Assembly (NCBI GenBank): GCA_964521715.1
Contig: CAZFSS010000014.1
Coordinates: 1 to 64,000, forward strand
Reading direction: 5' to 3'
DNA: 64,000 nt
From: DAOVRD01 sp964521715
GTDB lineage: Bacteria; Planctomycetota; Brocadiia; SM23-32
Positions 35,398 through 44,355 of the stretch are shown here, piece by piece (the stretch's first letter is position 1; the number at the start of each line of letters is the position of its first letter). A program made the translations under genes and the position numbers. The notes under the pieces are model-generated. The model did not search any database, was not told the origin of the DNA, and was given only the letters and a program-made list of their open reading frames with translations.

Positions 35398-36708
35398 TCA
35401 CGCGAAGTCGGCGTGGGGGACGATGAGGCCGAAGTCGCCCGTGCGCGCGGCTTCGAGGATCGGGCCCATGTAGCGGTCCACGTCGCCGGCCGTCATGGGG
35501 ATGGGCATGGCGCGGAGCTTCGAGGCGAGGGCGGGGTCCTTCGCCGCCGCCAGCATCCGCTCCATGTGCTCGTCGCCGAATCCTTCGACCTCGTCGAGCG
35601 TCGTCGGGAAGCCTACGCTCTCGGCCAGCCTGGCCATGCCGCGCGCCACGGCCAGCCCCAGCTCCCGCGCGCAGAGCTCGTCCAGGCGCTTGCCCGCGTC
35701 GATGTAGCCGTAGTCCCGGTATATGCGGCCGGCGCGCGCGAGCTTCCCCCGGATGGCGGGCGCGAAGAAGCAGACGTAGTACGGCGTCAGGAGGGCCGTC
35801 GCCTTCCCGTGGTCCATCAGGTCGACCAACGAGAAGCTGTTCAGGTGCGGTCCGTTTGTGCTGCCGATCATGATGGCGTAGCCGCCCAGGTCCGTGCCGA
35901 GGCCGATGGCTTCGCGCAGCGGCTCGCAGCCGGGCTGCTTGACGGCGCCGGGCAGGGAGGCGACGATGAGCTCGAGCCCCGTCAGGGCGATGCCGGTGAC
36001 GAGGCCGAATTGCGGGTCGTCCTCCGGCATCCCGAAGTAGACCTCCAGCAGGTGGCAGATGCCGTCGAAAGCCCCGACCATGGTGAACTCCGCCGACATC
36101 GTGACGGTCGCGCGGTAGTCGAACAGGGCCGCGGGCGGCACGACGGCCGGATCGATGAAGAGCTTCTTCTGGAACGTCCGCATGTCGGTCAGGTTCGCGT
36201 ACTTGGTCAGGTGCGCGGCCGACGCGCTGGCCGTCATGACCGCGAAGAGCGGCAGAAGCTCCTTGCCTGTCTCGTGCAACCTGTCCGTCACCTTGCCGAG
36301 GCCGAAGTAGTCCTCGCACCTCCCGCCCAGCGACGCGAGCACGACGGAGCCCTTCAGCGCGTCGATCAGGCTGCCGCTGCCCAGTCCGACGACGGCCTGC
36401 GGCTTTAGCGCCGCTATCTCGTCGCGGACCCTCTCGACGTCCCCGATGGGAGAATTCGGGGCCGCCCCGAGGCATTCCTCCGAGATGTGGAGCCCCGCCC
36501 GGTCGAAGGCGTCGCACAATCCCGCCAGCATGTCGTTCTCGAGGCACGAGCGTCCCCGCACGAGCAGGAACTGCGAGCCGAGGCGGGATGCCAGTTCGCC
36601 GGCTCGCGCGATCGCGCCAGGCCCGAAGGCATAGGCGTCGCCTTTGAACTGCCCGATCAGCCCGCGCGCCGCGCGCTTCAGGTCTTGCATTTCGGTGCCG
36701 GTCCTCAT
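35398..36708 (-). CDS. Iron-containing alcohol dehydrogenase-family protein
   Basis: The 436-residue protein has the NAD-binding part of Fe-ADH/glycerol dehydrogenase proteins (VVGLGSGSLIDALKGSVVLA near 100) and a helical metal-binding half (FDGICHLLEVYFGMPEDDP near 210-230; LVDLMDHGKATALLTPYYVC near 290). It probably oxidises or reduces a sugar-derived alcohol or aldehyde in the pathway of its operon. Its ATG shares one base with the stop of the arabinofuranosidase gene (ATGA), showing tight coupling. 114 bases separate it from the next gene. Confidence 0.85.
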   Translation of the reverse strand: MRTGTEMQDLKRAARGLIGQFKGDAYAFGPGAIARAGELASRLGSQFLLVRGRSCLENDMLAGLCDAFDRAGLHISEECLGAAPNSPIGDVERVRDEIAALKPQAVVGLGSGSLIDALKGSVVLASLGGRCEDYFGLGKVTDRLHETGKELLPLFAVMTASASAAHLTKYANLTDMRTFQKKLFIDPAVVPPAALFDYRATVTMSAEFTMVGAFDGICHLLEVYFGMPEDDPQFGLVTGIALTGLELIVASLPGAVKQPGCEPLREAIGLGTDLGGYAIMIGSTNGPHLNSFSLVDLMDHGKATALLTPYYVCFFAPAIRGKLARAGRIYRDYGYIDAGKRLDELCARELGLAVARGMARLAESVGFPTTLDEVEGFGDEHMERMLAAAKDPALASKLRAMPIPMTAGDVDRYMGPILEAARTGDFGLIVPHADFA

Positions 36709-38222
36709 CAGGCTCTGGCGGCCGGCCGGAGGCGCACCACGTTCCAGGAGGCGGGCTCAAGCGCTGCCGTCAGCCGCCCTTCGCGAACCGCAGCCCCGGC
36801 GGCCTCCGAAGGCTTGACGGCGTCCGGCTGCTCTGCCGTGTTGACGGCCTTGAGATCGTCATGGCGCATCGTCGTCCACCCGTCGACCCGAAGCGCCCCG
36901 AACGCGCGCAGCTCCACCGTCAGCTCAAGCCGGCTGTCGAGGCTGCGGTTGAGGGCGAAGACGGTCAGGCCGCCCGACTCGTCATCCAGCACCGACGCGC
37001 ACGCGAGGTACGGCACTTCCTTGCGGTCGGCGACGCCGTAGCCGGGGCACCGGACGACCGGGCGGAGAACCGTCCCGCGCCCGAGGTTCGACGCGTGGGC
37101 GAACGGGTGGAAGATGCTCTGCCGCCAGGCGGGGCCGCCCTTGACCGTCATGATGGGCGCGATCACGTTCACCACCTGGGCCAGGCAGGCGATCCGGACG
37201 CGGTCGCAGTGGTTGAGCAGCGTTATCAGCATCCCGCCCACAACGAGCGCATCCTCCATCGTGTAGCAGTCTTCGAGCAGCGGCGGGGCCTCGGACCAGG
37301 GCGGGATCTCCCTGTCTGCCTTGTGGGAGTGGAACCAGACGTTCCACTCGTCGAACGAGAGCATGACGCGCTTCGCGGACCGCCTCCTGGCGGCCACGTG
37401 GTCGCAGGTGGCCGCGACCTCCTCGATGAAGTCGCCCATCTCGTCGGGCCTGGCCAGGTACCTGGGCGTGTCGTTGTCGGCGTTGCCGTAGTAGGTGTGG
37501 ATGGAGACGTAGTCCACGTGATCGAAGGTCCGGTCCAGCACTTCCGCCTCCCAGGCGGCGAAAGTGGACATGCCCCGGCCGGACGAACCGCAGGCCACCA
37601 GCTCGATGGAGGGGTCGGTCCATTTCATGAGCTTCGCTGCTTCGCAGGCGACGCGCCCGTACTCGGCGGCGGTCTTGTGCCCCATCTGCCAGGGCCCGTC
37701 CATCTCGTTGCCCAGGCACCAGAGCTTGACGCCGTGCGGCTCCAGATAGCCGTTGCGGCGCCGCAGGTCGCTCCACCGCGTGCCGCCGGGGTGGTTGCAG
37801 TACTCGACCAGGTTCCGGGCGTCCTCCGGGCCGCGCGTGCCCAGGTTGACGGCGATCATCGGCTCCGTGCCGGCCTTGCGACACCAAGTGACGAACTCGT
37901 CCGTGCCGAACTGGTTCGTCTCGAGGCTGCGCCAGGCGAGGTCGAGCCGGCGCGGGCGGTCCTGCTTGGGGCCGACGCCGTCCTCCCAGTTGTAGCCCGA
38001 CACGAAGTTCCCGCCCGGATAGCGCATGACGGGCATGCTCAACTCTCGGACGAGTTCGAGCACGTCCGTCCGGAAGCCGTCGGCGTCCGCGCTCGGATGG
38101 TCGGGTTCGTAGATCCCTCCGTAGACGCACCGGCCGAGGTGCTCGGCGAAGCCGCCGAACAGCCGCGGGTCGACCCGGCCAACGGCGAAGTCCCTGTCCA
38201 GGATGACGTGTGCTTCGATCAT
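36708..38222 (-). CDS. GH51-type alpha-L-arabinofuranosidase
   Basis: The 504-residue protein matches clan-A arabinofuranosidases: RVDPRLFGGFAEHLGRCVYG at the N-terminus and PVMRYPGGNFVSGYNWEDG near 64-82. The acid/base is Glu173 (LGNEMDGPW) and the nucleophile Glu292 (SFDEWNVWF). A C-terminal beta-sandwich follows (from about 390). No signal peptide, so it is cytoplasmic, cleaving imported arabino-oligosaccharides. GGGGGA just before ATG 38222 favours this start over the in-frame ATG five codons earlier. Confidence 0.92.
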   Translation of the reverse strand: MIEAHVILDRDFAVGRVDPRLFGGFAEHLGRCVYGGIYEPDHPSADADGFRTDVLELVRELSMPVMRYPGGNFVSGYNWEDGVGPKQDRPRRLDLAWRSLETNQFGTDEFVTWCRKAGTEPMIAVNLGTRGPEDARNLVEYCNHPGGTRWSDLRRRNGYLEPHGVKLWCLGNEMDGPWQMGHKTAAEYGRVACEAAKLMKWTDPSIELVACGSSGRGMSTFAAWEAEVLDRTFDHVDYVSIHTYYGNADNDTPRYLARPDEMGDFIEEVAATCDHVAARRRSAKRVMLSFDEWNVWFHSHKADREIPPWSEAPPLLEDCYTMEDALVVGGMLITLLNHCDRVRIACLAQVVNVIAPIMTVKGGPAWRQSIFHPFAHASNLGRGTVLRPVVRCPGYGVADRKEVPYLACASVLDDESGGLTVFALNRSLDSRLELTVELRAFGALRVDGWTTMRHDDLKAVNTAEQPDAVKPSEAAGAAVREGRLTAALEPASWNVVRLRPAARA

Positions 38223-38252
38223 CCGTAGTCCCCCCATGTGCGAGCTGCCGGC

Positions 38253-38813
38253 CTATCGACCGAGCGCGCCGCCCAGCCGCTCGGCTTCCTGCACGACGGG
38301 ATGTGACCTGCGGATCAACGGCTTGTGGGCGGTGGAGTTCACGGCGAGGGTGGCGATCGTCTCGATGCCCCAGTAGAACTTCAGCCGCGCCTTCATCCAG
38401 TCGGTTACGTAGTCGTAACTATGTTCGCCGCCAGCCCCATAGGTGATGCCGACCACCGCCCGGGCCCGCCGGTTCGGGTAGTTGTTCTCCAGGTTCGGGC
38501 CGAGGTAGCAGTAGAGGCGGTCGAAGAACGCCTTCATCTGCGCGGTGATGTGGTCGAGGTAGATGGGCGAGGCGAGCACCAGCACGTCCGCCTTGGGCGC
38601 CATGTCGTAGAAGCGGTACATGTCGTCCCGGGTCACGCAGGTCTGGTTCTCTTTGCAGGCGTAGCAGCTGCCGCACCCGGCGATCTGCATCGGCCCGAGC
38701 TGCAGCAGCTCGGTCTCGCATCCCGCCCCCGCCGCGCCGCGGAGCACGGCGTTGATGAGGACCGCCGTGTTGCCGTCCGTTCTTCCGCTTCCGTTCACGC
38801 CCACAACTTTCAT
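38253..38813 (-). CDS. NADPH-dependent FMN reductase/iron-sulfur flavoprotein-like
   Basis: The 186-residue protein begins KVVGVNGSGRTDGNTAVLI, the FMN-binding start of the flavodoxin-fold reductase family. The compact Cys cluster GCGSCYACKENQTC (46-59) is as in iron-sulfur flavoproteins of the MdaB/Isf type, and LVLASPIYLDHITAQMKAF near 78-98 is the flavin loop. It is the first gene of the probable sugar operon, 30 bases ahead of the GH51 gene. It likely recycles flavin or transfers electrons. No clear promoter was seen in the 118 bases upstream. Confidence 0.88.
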   Translation of the reverse strand: MKVVGVNGSGRTDGNTAVLINAVLRGAAGAGCETELLQLGPMQIAGCGSCYACKENQTCVTRDDMYRFYDMAPKADVLVLASPIYLDHITAQMKAFFDRLYCYLGPNLENNYPNRRARAVVGITYGAGGEHSYDYVTDWMKARLKFYWGIETIATLAVNSTAHKPLIRRSHPVVQEAERLGGALGR

Positions 38814-38931
38814 CTTGCCGCCTCGCAGTTCATGGTGCCGCGGGTCGCGGCGGGGCTCTCGATGGCGCGCGTCATCTCCTGTTGTCGGCCGGGAGACGGC
38901 AGGGGGCCGGCCCCGGCTGGCACGGGGCTGC

Positions 38932-40143
38932 CTATGGGCTGCCTCTCGCCGCCAGAACGGCCACGACGATGAGGGCGATGACTCCGACGATCACCAGGCC
39001 GAGGATGATGGCCGTGGCCTGGTGGCGGCGTCGGCGGAGCGTGTCCATCAGCTCGGCTTGTTCCCTCTCCTCGGTGTCGTCTTCCTGGTAGACGACGAAA
39101 TCGTCGGGTCCGAAAAGCTCTATCTCGCTGGTGCTTCGCTCCTCCTCGACCAGCATGCCGCTTTCGTCAACCGCGGACTCCGACTCTTCGTCGTCTTCGA
39201 TCTTGAGCGCGGTGGCGAAGCTCAGTTCGTCCAGGACCCGGCGCAGCTCGTCCTCGTTCTCGATCCCTGCCCCTACGTCGCTGAATCCCCCTGCGGCCGG
39301 CTCCTTGCCCTCGAGGACTTGCTCGACGTCCGCAATCACGGCCTCGTAGTTCTGGTATCTTTCCTCGCGCTGCTTGGCCATCATCTTGCAGATGATGGAG
39401 GAGACGTCCCGTGGCAGGCTGGAGCGGATCTCCCGCGGAGGAACCAGTGGGGCGCTGAGGTGCTGCGCGATGACCTCCATGGCCGTATCGCCCAGGAAGG
39501 GCGGCCGCCCCGTGACCAGGTGGTAGAACGTCGCGCCCAGGGCGTAGATGTCCGAGCGCAGGTCGAGATCGGCCGCGGACTGTATCTGCTCGGGACTCAT
39601 GTAGTTGGGCGTGCCGACCGTGTGCAGCTCCTGGGTCAGCTCGGCCATGCCTTTGATGCTCAGCTTCGCCAGCCCCAGGTCGGTCACCCGGATGCGGCCC
39701 GAGCTCTCTATCATGAGGTTGCTGGGCTTGACGTCGCGGTGGATCACGTCCCGAGCGGCGGCGTAGGCGAGGCCTATGGCGGCCTGGCGGACGATCTCGG
39801 CCGCCTCGCGCCAGTGCAGGCCCCTCTTGTGGTCCCGGATCTGCTGGCGGCAGCTCGGCCCGTCAACGTAGTCCATCACCATGTAATGAAAGCCGCCCTC
39901 AACGCCGCAGTCAATGACGCGCACGATGTTCGGGTGCTGCAACCAGGCGGCCATGCGGGCCTCGCGCAGGAAGCGCTCGGCGTACTGAGGCTTGCTCTCG
40001 GAAAGCCTCTTGCGCAGGACCTTTACCGCAACGGGCATGTCCAGCCCCTCGTGCTTGGCCAGGTACACGACGGCCGTTGCTCCGCGGCCGATCCTGCGCA
40101 GCACCTTGCACTTGCCGAACTTGTCCGGAACCTGCTCCGCCAT
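38932..40143 (-). CDS. Ser/Thr protein kinase (Pkn/Hanks type) with C-terminal membrane anchor
   Basis: The 403-residue protein has a complete kinase domain (about 9-270): glycine loop IGRGATAVVYLAK, Lys41 in VAVKVL, catalytic HRDVKPSN (Asp137), DLGLAK (Asp155) and the activation-segment end TPNYMSPEQ. A linker of acidic residues follows, then one transmembrane helix near the C-terminus (AIILGLVIVGVIALIVVAVL). There is no extracellular sensor domain, only a few residues after the span. Start ATG 40143 begins at the kinase domain edge. Targets are not evident; it diverges from a small lipoprotein gene. Confidence 0.93.
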   Translation of the reverse strand: MAEQVPDKFGKCKVLRRIGRGATAVVYLAKHEGLDMPVAVKVLRKRLSESKPQYAERFLREARMAAWLQHPNIVRVIDCGVEGGFHYMVMDYVDGPSCRQQIRDHKRGLHWREAAEIVRQAAIGLAYAAARDVIHRDVKPSNLMIESSGRIRVTDLGLAKLSIKGMAELTQELHTVGTPNYMSPEQIQSAADLDLRSDIYALGATFYHLVTGRPPFLGDTAMEVIAQHLSAPLVPPREIRSSLPRDVSSIICKMMAKQREERYQNYEAVIADVEQVLEGKEPAAGGFSDVGAGIENEDELRRVLDELSFATALKIEDDEESESAVDESGMLVEEERSTSEIELFGPDDFVVYQEDDTEEREQAELMDTLRRRRHQATAIILGLVIVGVIALIVVAVLAARGSP

Positions 40144-40170
40144 GCCCCGCCTCCTGGACCCACTGATGGC

Positions 40171-40200
40171 ATTATAGGGCAAACATGCGGCCTGAGGCAA
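40171..40200 (-). promoter_or_regulatory. Predicted promoter of the Ser/Thr kinase
   Basis: On the minus strand, -35 TTGCCT (40200..40195) and a perfect -10 TATAAT (40176..40171) with an 18-base spacer, about 28 bases before ATG 40143. Confidence 0.5.
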
Positions 40201-40229
40201 CAATCGGCTGCCATGGGGCCCGGGCCGAG

Positions 40230-40258
40230 TTGTTTTCCCGCGCCCCCTGTGCTATCTT
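40230..40258 (+). promoter_or_regulatory. Predicted promoter of the small lipoprotein gene
   Basis: -35 TTGTTT (40230..40235) and -10 TATCTT (40253..40258) with a 17-base spacer; the match is moderate. Confidence 0.35.
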
Positions 40259-40328
40259 CGTAGCCCGATAGTCCGCCATGCTTTGGAGCGAGAGCGGACC
40301 GACTGCCCCGATGACTGGGAGGAGGGCC

Positions 40329-40706
40329 ATGGCTCACTTGTGCCGACGTCTGCTCGCTACGCTGGGCCTGTCCATCGTGCTGGTCAGCTCGGCGTGTTGC
40401 GTCGTCTCGCGCTCCGTGGACACGCAAGTGACGGGGGAGGCAGTGCTTACGGGCGGCCTGGGCGCCGCCCAGGAGGGCGTCACCACTCGGGACGACATCG
40501 TGCGTGCCTTCGGCGCCCCCACGCAGACGATGAAGCTTGAGGGCGGCAGCGAGGTGCTCGTCTACGTATGCGAACGACGGGACAGGGGCGACTTCACGGT
40601 GCTTCTCCTGATCCACTGGGAGACGAAAGCGACCCGCCTGGCCCGTTACTGCTTCGAGTTCAAGGACGGGTCGCTCGTGCGCTACTGGAAGGAGGATGCC
40701 CTGTGA
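40329..40706 (+). CDS. Small lipoprotein, BamE/SmpA-like fold possible
   Basis: The 125-residue protein has a lipoprotein signal (LGLSIVLVSSAC, lipidated Cys after Ala). The mature part contains GVTTRDDIVRAFGAPTQTMK, the helix-turn 'x-T-R-x-D-V-x-x-x-x-G-x-P' pattern of BamE/SmpA-like outer-membrane lipoproteins, followed by strands with VLLLIHWETKATRL and YCFEFKDGSLVRY. GGGAGGAGGG just before ATG 40329 decides the start. Its role is unknown. Confidence 0.75.
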   Translation: MAHLCRRLLATLGLSIVLVSSACCVVSRSVDTQVTGEAVLTGGLGAAQEGVTTRDDIVRAFGAPTQTMKLEGGSEVLVYVCERRDRGDFTVLLLIHWETKATRLARYCFEFKDGSLVRYWKEDAL

Positions 40707-40744
40707 CGCACGCGGCCGCACGGTCGTCTCGGACGTAGAAGAGG

Positions 40745-40960
40745 ATGCCTGTGCCCGAGCTGTTCAAGCGGAGCGAGTGCAACCCGCTGATCTCGACGCA
40801 CGACCTCCCTTACCAGGCGAACGTCGTCTTCCCTTGCGGCGGATTCGTCCGGGAGGGCGAGCTGTGGGTCTACTACGGCGCGTGCGATTCCTCGATCTGC
40901 CTGGCGACGGCACGGATCGAGGATCTGCTGGAGGTCGTTCTGGCTGAGAGGGTCGAATGA
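40745..40960 (+). pseudogene. Internally deleted GH130 (mannoside phosphorylase-like) remnant, 71 aa
   Basis: The first 24 residues (ELFKRSECNPLISTHDLPY) resemble the N-terminal edge of GH130 proteins, and the rest (NVVFPCGGFVREGELWVYYG then ACDSSICLATARIEDLL) resembles the very C-terminal edge. The roughly 250 residues that normally lie between, with the catalytic site, are absent, yet the frame is open. Intact family members are about 300-350 residues. The stop overlaps the ATG of the next gene (ATGA), so it may still serve as a translational lead-in. A GTG at 40751 is better spaced from GAAGAGG than the ATG at 40745. Confidence 0.65.
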
Positions 40961-42312
40961 GGACGGGCAAGGCTGCGACCATCTGGCTGCTGGCGGCGCT
41001 GCTGGCGTGTCAGGGCCCCGCGGCGCGCGCCGGGGAAGCTCGGGAGCGCCCCAGGATGAGGGACCTCATCGGCGTCTGCGGCCACTACTACTTCGACGGC
41101 CCCACCTTCGCGCCGGCGGCTCGCCACGTCCGCAACTACCACTCGCTCAACTGGGACCTGGACGTCGCGAAGCCCTATCAGGACCCACCGTATCCGTTCG
41201 CCCTCAACCGGGTCAACTGGGAGGATCTCTACGGGGGGTGGCGGCAGGCTGGCTTCGAGATAGACGCATGCATCATGATCGGCGGCTTCAAGCCGGAGGA
41301 CTGGGTCTCGCCGGCCGAGAGCGCCTACGGATACGGCAAGGCATTCGCCCGGTTCTTCGGGCCGTCCGGCAAGGCGCTGGTCACCGCGGCCGAGCTGGGC
41401 AACGAGCCGGGCAAGTACTCGGACGAGCAGTACCGGACGATCGCCCATGCCCTCGCGCGCGGCCTTCGGGAGGGCGATCCGAAGCTTCGGATCGCCACGG
41501 CCTCCGTAACCGTCGGCCAGAGCGGCGATTACGCCAAAAGCGTCGCCTGCTACGACGGCTGGCTGGACCTGGTTGACATCCTGAACGTGCATACCTACGC
41601 CATCAAGGGCGAGTGGCCGAACGAGGTCCGGACCCATCCGGAAGACGCGGAGTGCGGGTTCCTGAAAGCCGTCCGGGACGTCATCGCCTGGCGGGACGGG
41701 AATGCTCCCGACAAGCAGGTCTGGGTGACCGAGTTCGGCTGGGACGCGCACGGCCCCGAAGGAGTGCCGCCGCAGCAGGGCGTGCCCATTACCGAGCGCC
41801 CATCCGAGTTCGGGCGCCTTCAGCAGGCGCAGTACCTGGCGAGGGGCTACCTGCTCTTCGCCGCTCTCGGCGTGGATCGGGCCTACATGTTCTGGTACCA
41901 GGACGAAGGCCCGGAGAAGGGATTGCATAACGCGGACGGCCTGATCTCGAAGGGCGTCAAGCAACCCGCTTTCTACGCGCAGGCTTCCCTGAAGCAGGAG
42001 CTGGGCGATTACGCGTTCGCGCGGGTGTTGGCGGCCGACCCCGGCGGCGTCTACGCCTACCTGTTCGAGGCGGACGCGGAGCGGGCCTGCGTGGCCGTCT
42101 GGAGCCCCACGCGGAACGGCGAAGAGCGGCAGTGCGGCCTCGATCTGGCGGCTTGCGGCCTGAGCGGATTCACCGTGATGCGCTGCGTGGAGCTGGCGCT
42201 TGATGCGTCGGGCGGGAAGGACGTGCCCGTCCTGGCGGATGGCGGCGCGCTCCACGTCGCGGCCACGGGCACGCCGCGCCTGATGTTCGTCCGGCAGCGG
42301 CAGGGCCCCTGA
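40957..42312 (+). CDS. Secreted clan-A glycoside hydrolase-like protein
   Basis: The 451-residue protein has a signal peptide (IWLLAALLACQGPAARAG to about 26) and a (beta/alpha)8 barrel. The acid/base candidate is Glu150 in AAELGNEPG and the nucleophile candidate Glu259 in VWVTEFGWD, the paired motifs at strands 4 and 7 of clan GH-A. A short C-terminal beta domain follows (from about 365: VLAADPGGVYAYLFEADAER). It resembles GH39/GH5-like planctomycete hydrolases, but I cannot assign a family. Its ATG overlaps the GH130 remnant stop. Confidence 0.8.
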   Translation: MRTGKAATIWLLAALLACQGPAARAGEARERPRMRDLIGVCGHYYFDGPTFAPAARHVRNYHSLNWDLDVAKPYQDPPYPFALNRVNWEDLYGGWRQAGFEIDACIMIGGFKPEDWVSPAESAYGYGKAFARFFGPSGKALVTAAELGNEPGKYSDEQYRTIAHALARGLREGDPKLRIATASVTVGQSGDYAKSVACYDGWLDLVDILNVHTYAIKGEWPNEVRTHPEDAECGFLKAVRDVIAWRDGNAPDKQVWVTEFGWDAHGPEGVPPQQGVPITERPSEFGRLQQAQYLARGYLLFAALGVDRAYMFWYQDEGPEKGLHNADGLISKGVKQPAFYAQASLKQELGDYAFARVLAADPGGVYAYLFEADAERACVAVWSPTRNGEERQCGLDLAACGLSGFTVMRCVELALDASGGKDVPVLADGGALHVAATGTPRLMFVRQRQGP

Positions 42313-42453
42313 GCGGCGGCCGAGGGCGGCAACGGACGCCGCGGTGGCAATTCCGACCGTTTGCCTGCGCCGCGGCGAATATCCGCTTGCTGCCGGGCGT
42401 ACAGGAGCATGAGACCGGCCATGTCGTCAGCGCCGGAGACGGGTCGGCGTGCG

Positions 42454-42483
42454 TTCGAGCTTGCAGGCGGTTCCGGTTAGAAT
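42454..42483 (+). promoter_or_regulatory. Predicted promoter upstream of the secreted 597-aa protein
   Basis: -35 TTCGAG (42454..42459), weak, and -10 TAGAAT (42478..42483) with an 18-base spacer, about 60 bases before ATG 42543. Nothing else was recognised in the 230-base gap 42313..42542. Confidence 0.35.
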
Positions 42484-42542
42484 AGGAGCGGAGCGCTCGC
42501 CTGTCTGCGGAGCGGATCGGTAACTCTTGGGAGGGCCCATGA

Positions 42543-44336
42543 ATGAAGAGGGTAAGCGTTTTGTGCGTCGTTGCCGTCTTGATGGCCTCAGCCGTGGCAT
42601 ATGGTCAGACGCCGCCTGTGGACAGGCTGCCGGAGGGGGTGGTCGCCGTCATCGAGAGCCCCAACCTGACGCTCCTTGAACAGGGCCTGGCAGGTTTCGT
42701 GCAGCAGGTCTCGCCTGAGACGCTTGTCCCGCCAATAGGCATGATGCTGGTCGCCCAGGCGCTCAAGACCGGAGATCCTCTCAGCGTGGACATGCAGCAG
42801 CCCTTCCGGGTGGTTGTGCTCGCGCCGCCGCGCCATACGAGTCCGGTTCTTGTCTGCAGCGTCCCCGACGCCGGCCGGTACCTGAGCAGCCTGGAGGGCA
42901 CGATGCTGCAGAAGCAAGCAGATGAGGGTAACGTACACATCTATGCCGACGGGGGCCAGCAGTTCGTCGTGGGAACGGCGGGCACCCAGGTCGCCGTCTC
43001 GAACGATGTTGAGGCCGTCAAGACCGTGGTCGGCCTCATCGAGGGCGGCAGCTTGCCGGCCGGGCCCCTGTTTGAGGACTGCGACCTGGGCGCGGCGGTC
43101 CGCGTGAAGAAGCTGCTCGACGCCCTCGACGCGATGGGGCAGAACCCCTTCGAGCAGGTGCGTCAGAATCTGCCTTCCCCGGACTCGATGGCCCCTGGCG
43201 TAGGCATGAACGCACAGCAGGGAATGAAGATGCTCAAGGCCGAGCTGGACGCGGCCGAGGCGATCGCCGGGCAGGTGGACGCTCTGAACCTCGCCATCGC
43301 GTTGAAGCCGGACGCCATCGTCGTGACGTCCTACATGCGTCCCGTGGCCGGAAGCGGCCTCGCCAACTACGTGGCCAGCGTTCCGGAGGGCGATCTGGAG
43401 CTTCTGCGTTACGTGCCCGCCGATTCCGTTGCCGTCGTGGGCTTGAAGATCGGGGACCTGGGGCCGTTCATGAACTGGTACGCCGGCTTCATGGAGGCCA
43501 CCATGCCGACGGCGGGCGAGGGAACTCCGATGCCGGCGTTCGTGGATCTCATGCGAAAGAGCGCTTCACTGATGGGGCACGAACTGGCTCTGGGCTTCGC
43601 CATCGGCGAACAGGGCCATCTGAGAGTCGTTGAGGCGGCCGCCATCACCGATCCTGCCGCGATGCAGGAGTTCGTCCAGCAGGCCGTGCAGCAGATGCCG
43701 GGCCTGATGGCCCGCTACGAGCAGATGGGCATGAAGATGTCGTTCAACGTCACGCCGAACGCACTCTCCTACGGCGGCCATGACTTGACCGAGCTCGACT
43801 TCGGCATACAGTTCGTGCCCGTCGCGGGGATGCCCGGCGGCGAACAGATGGCCGCCATGCAGCAGAAGATGATCGAGCTCATGTATGGTCCGGAGATGAA
43901 AGGTTACTGGACCTACCTGGACGGCAATCTGGTCTACGTGCAGGGCGACGGGGCGCTGGACTGCCTGAAGCAGGTCATAGACGGCGCCATCCGGCCGGCG
44001 GCCGGCTCCGACCGGCTCGCTGAGGCGACGATGGGCATGCCGTCCGGTCCGAGGAGTGTCGCCTACTTCTCGCTCAGCGATTTCGCCAATTGGATGGTCA
44101 AGGTCGTGCAGGCCGTGGTCGCGCAGCAGGCCGGACAGGTGCCGCCGCAGCTGGCCGCCATGAAGTTCGATGCCGGCCCGGCAATCGGCGGCGCCAGCTG
44201 GGTCGCCGACGGCGTCGTTCGGAAGCAGTGCCGTATCCCCGTCGCCGCCGTGCGGCCCATCGTGGCCGGGATACAGAAGGCTGTCGCGACGCCGGCGCCG
44301 GTGCCGGCGCCGGCGGCGGTCGAGCAGACTCCGTGA
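42543..44336 (+). CDS. Secreted protein of unknown function (DUF3352-like)
   Basis: The 597-residue protein has a signal peptide ending near VAYGQTPP (about residue 22). The mature part alternates strands and helices with Gln/Met/Pro-rich stretches (for example GMKMLKAELDAAEAIAGQVD) and motifs like YVPADSVAVVGLKIGDLGPF and YFSLSDFANWMVKV. These recall the DUF3352-type periplasmic proteins of planctomycetes, but the resemblance is general and I cannot confirm it. The tail is a low-complexity Pro/Ala segment (TPAPVPAPAAVEQTP). It may be a substrate-binding or envelope protein. Confidence 0.7.
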   Translation: MKRVSVLCVVAVLMASAVAYGQTPPVDRLPEGVVAVIESPNLTLLEQGLAGFVQQVSPETLVPPIGMMLVAQALKTGDPLSVDMQQPFRVVVLAPPRHTSPVLVCSVPDAGRYLSSLEGTMLQKQADEGNVHIYADGGQQFVVGTAGTQVAVSNDVEAVKTVVGLIEGGSLPAGPLFEDCDLGAAVRVKKLLDALDAMGQNPFEQVRQNLPSPDSMAPGVGMNAQQGMKMLKAELDAAEAIAGQVDALNLAIALKPDAIVVTSYMRPVAGSGLANYVASVPEGDLELLRYVPADSVAVVGLKIGDLGPFMNWYAGFMEATMPTAGEGTPMPAFVDLMRKSASLMGHELALGFAIGEQGHLRVVEAAAITDPAAMQEFVQQAVQQMPGLMARYEQMGMKMSFNVTPNALSYGGHDLTELDFGIQFVPVAGMPGGEQMAAMQQKMIELMYGPEMKGYWTYLDGNLVYVQGDGALDCLKQVIDGAIRPAAGSDRLAEATMGMPSGPRSVAYFSLSDFANWMVKVVQAVVAQQAGQVPPQLAAMKFDAGPAIGGASWVADGVVRKQCRIPVAAVRPIVAGIQKAVATPAPVPAPAAVEQTP

Positions 44337-44355
44337 CATCGCGGCTGATCATCGT

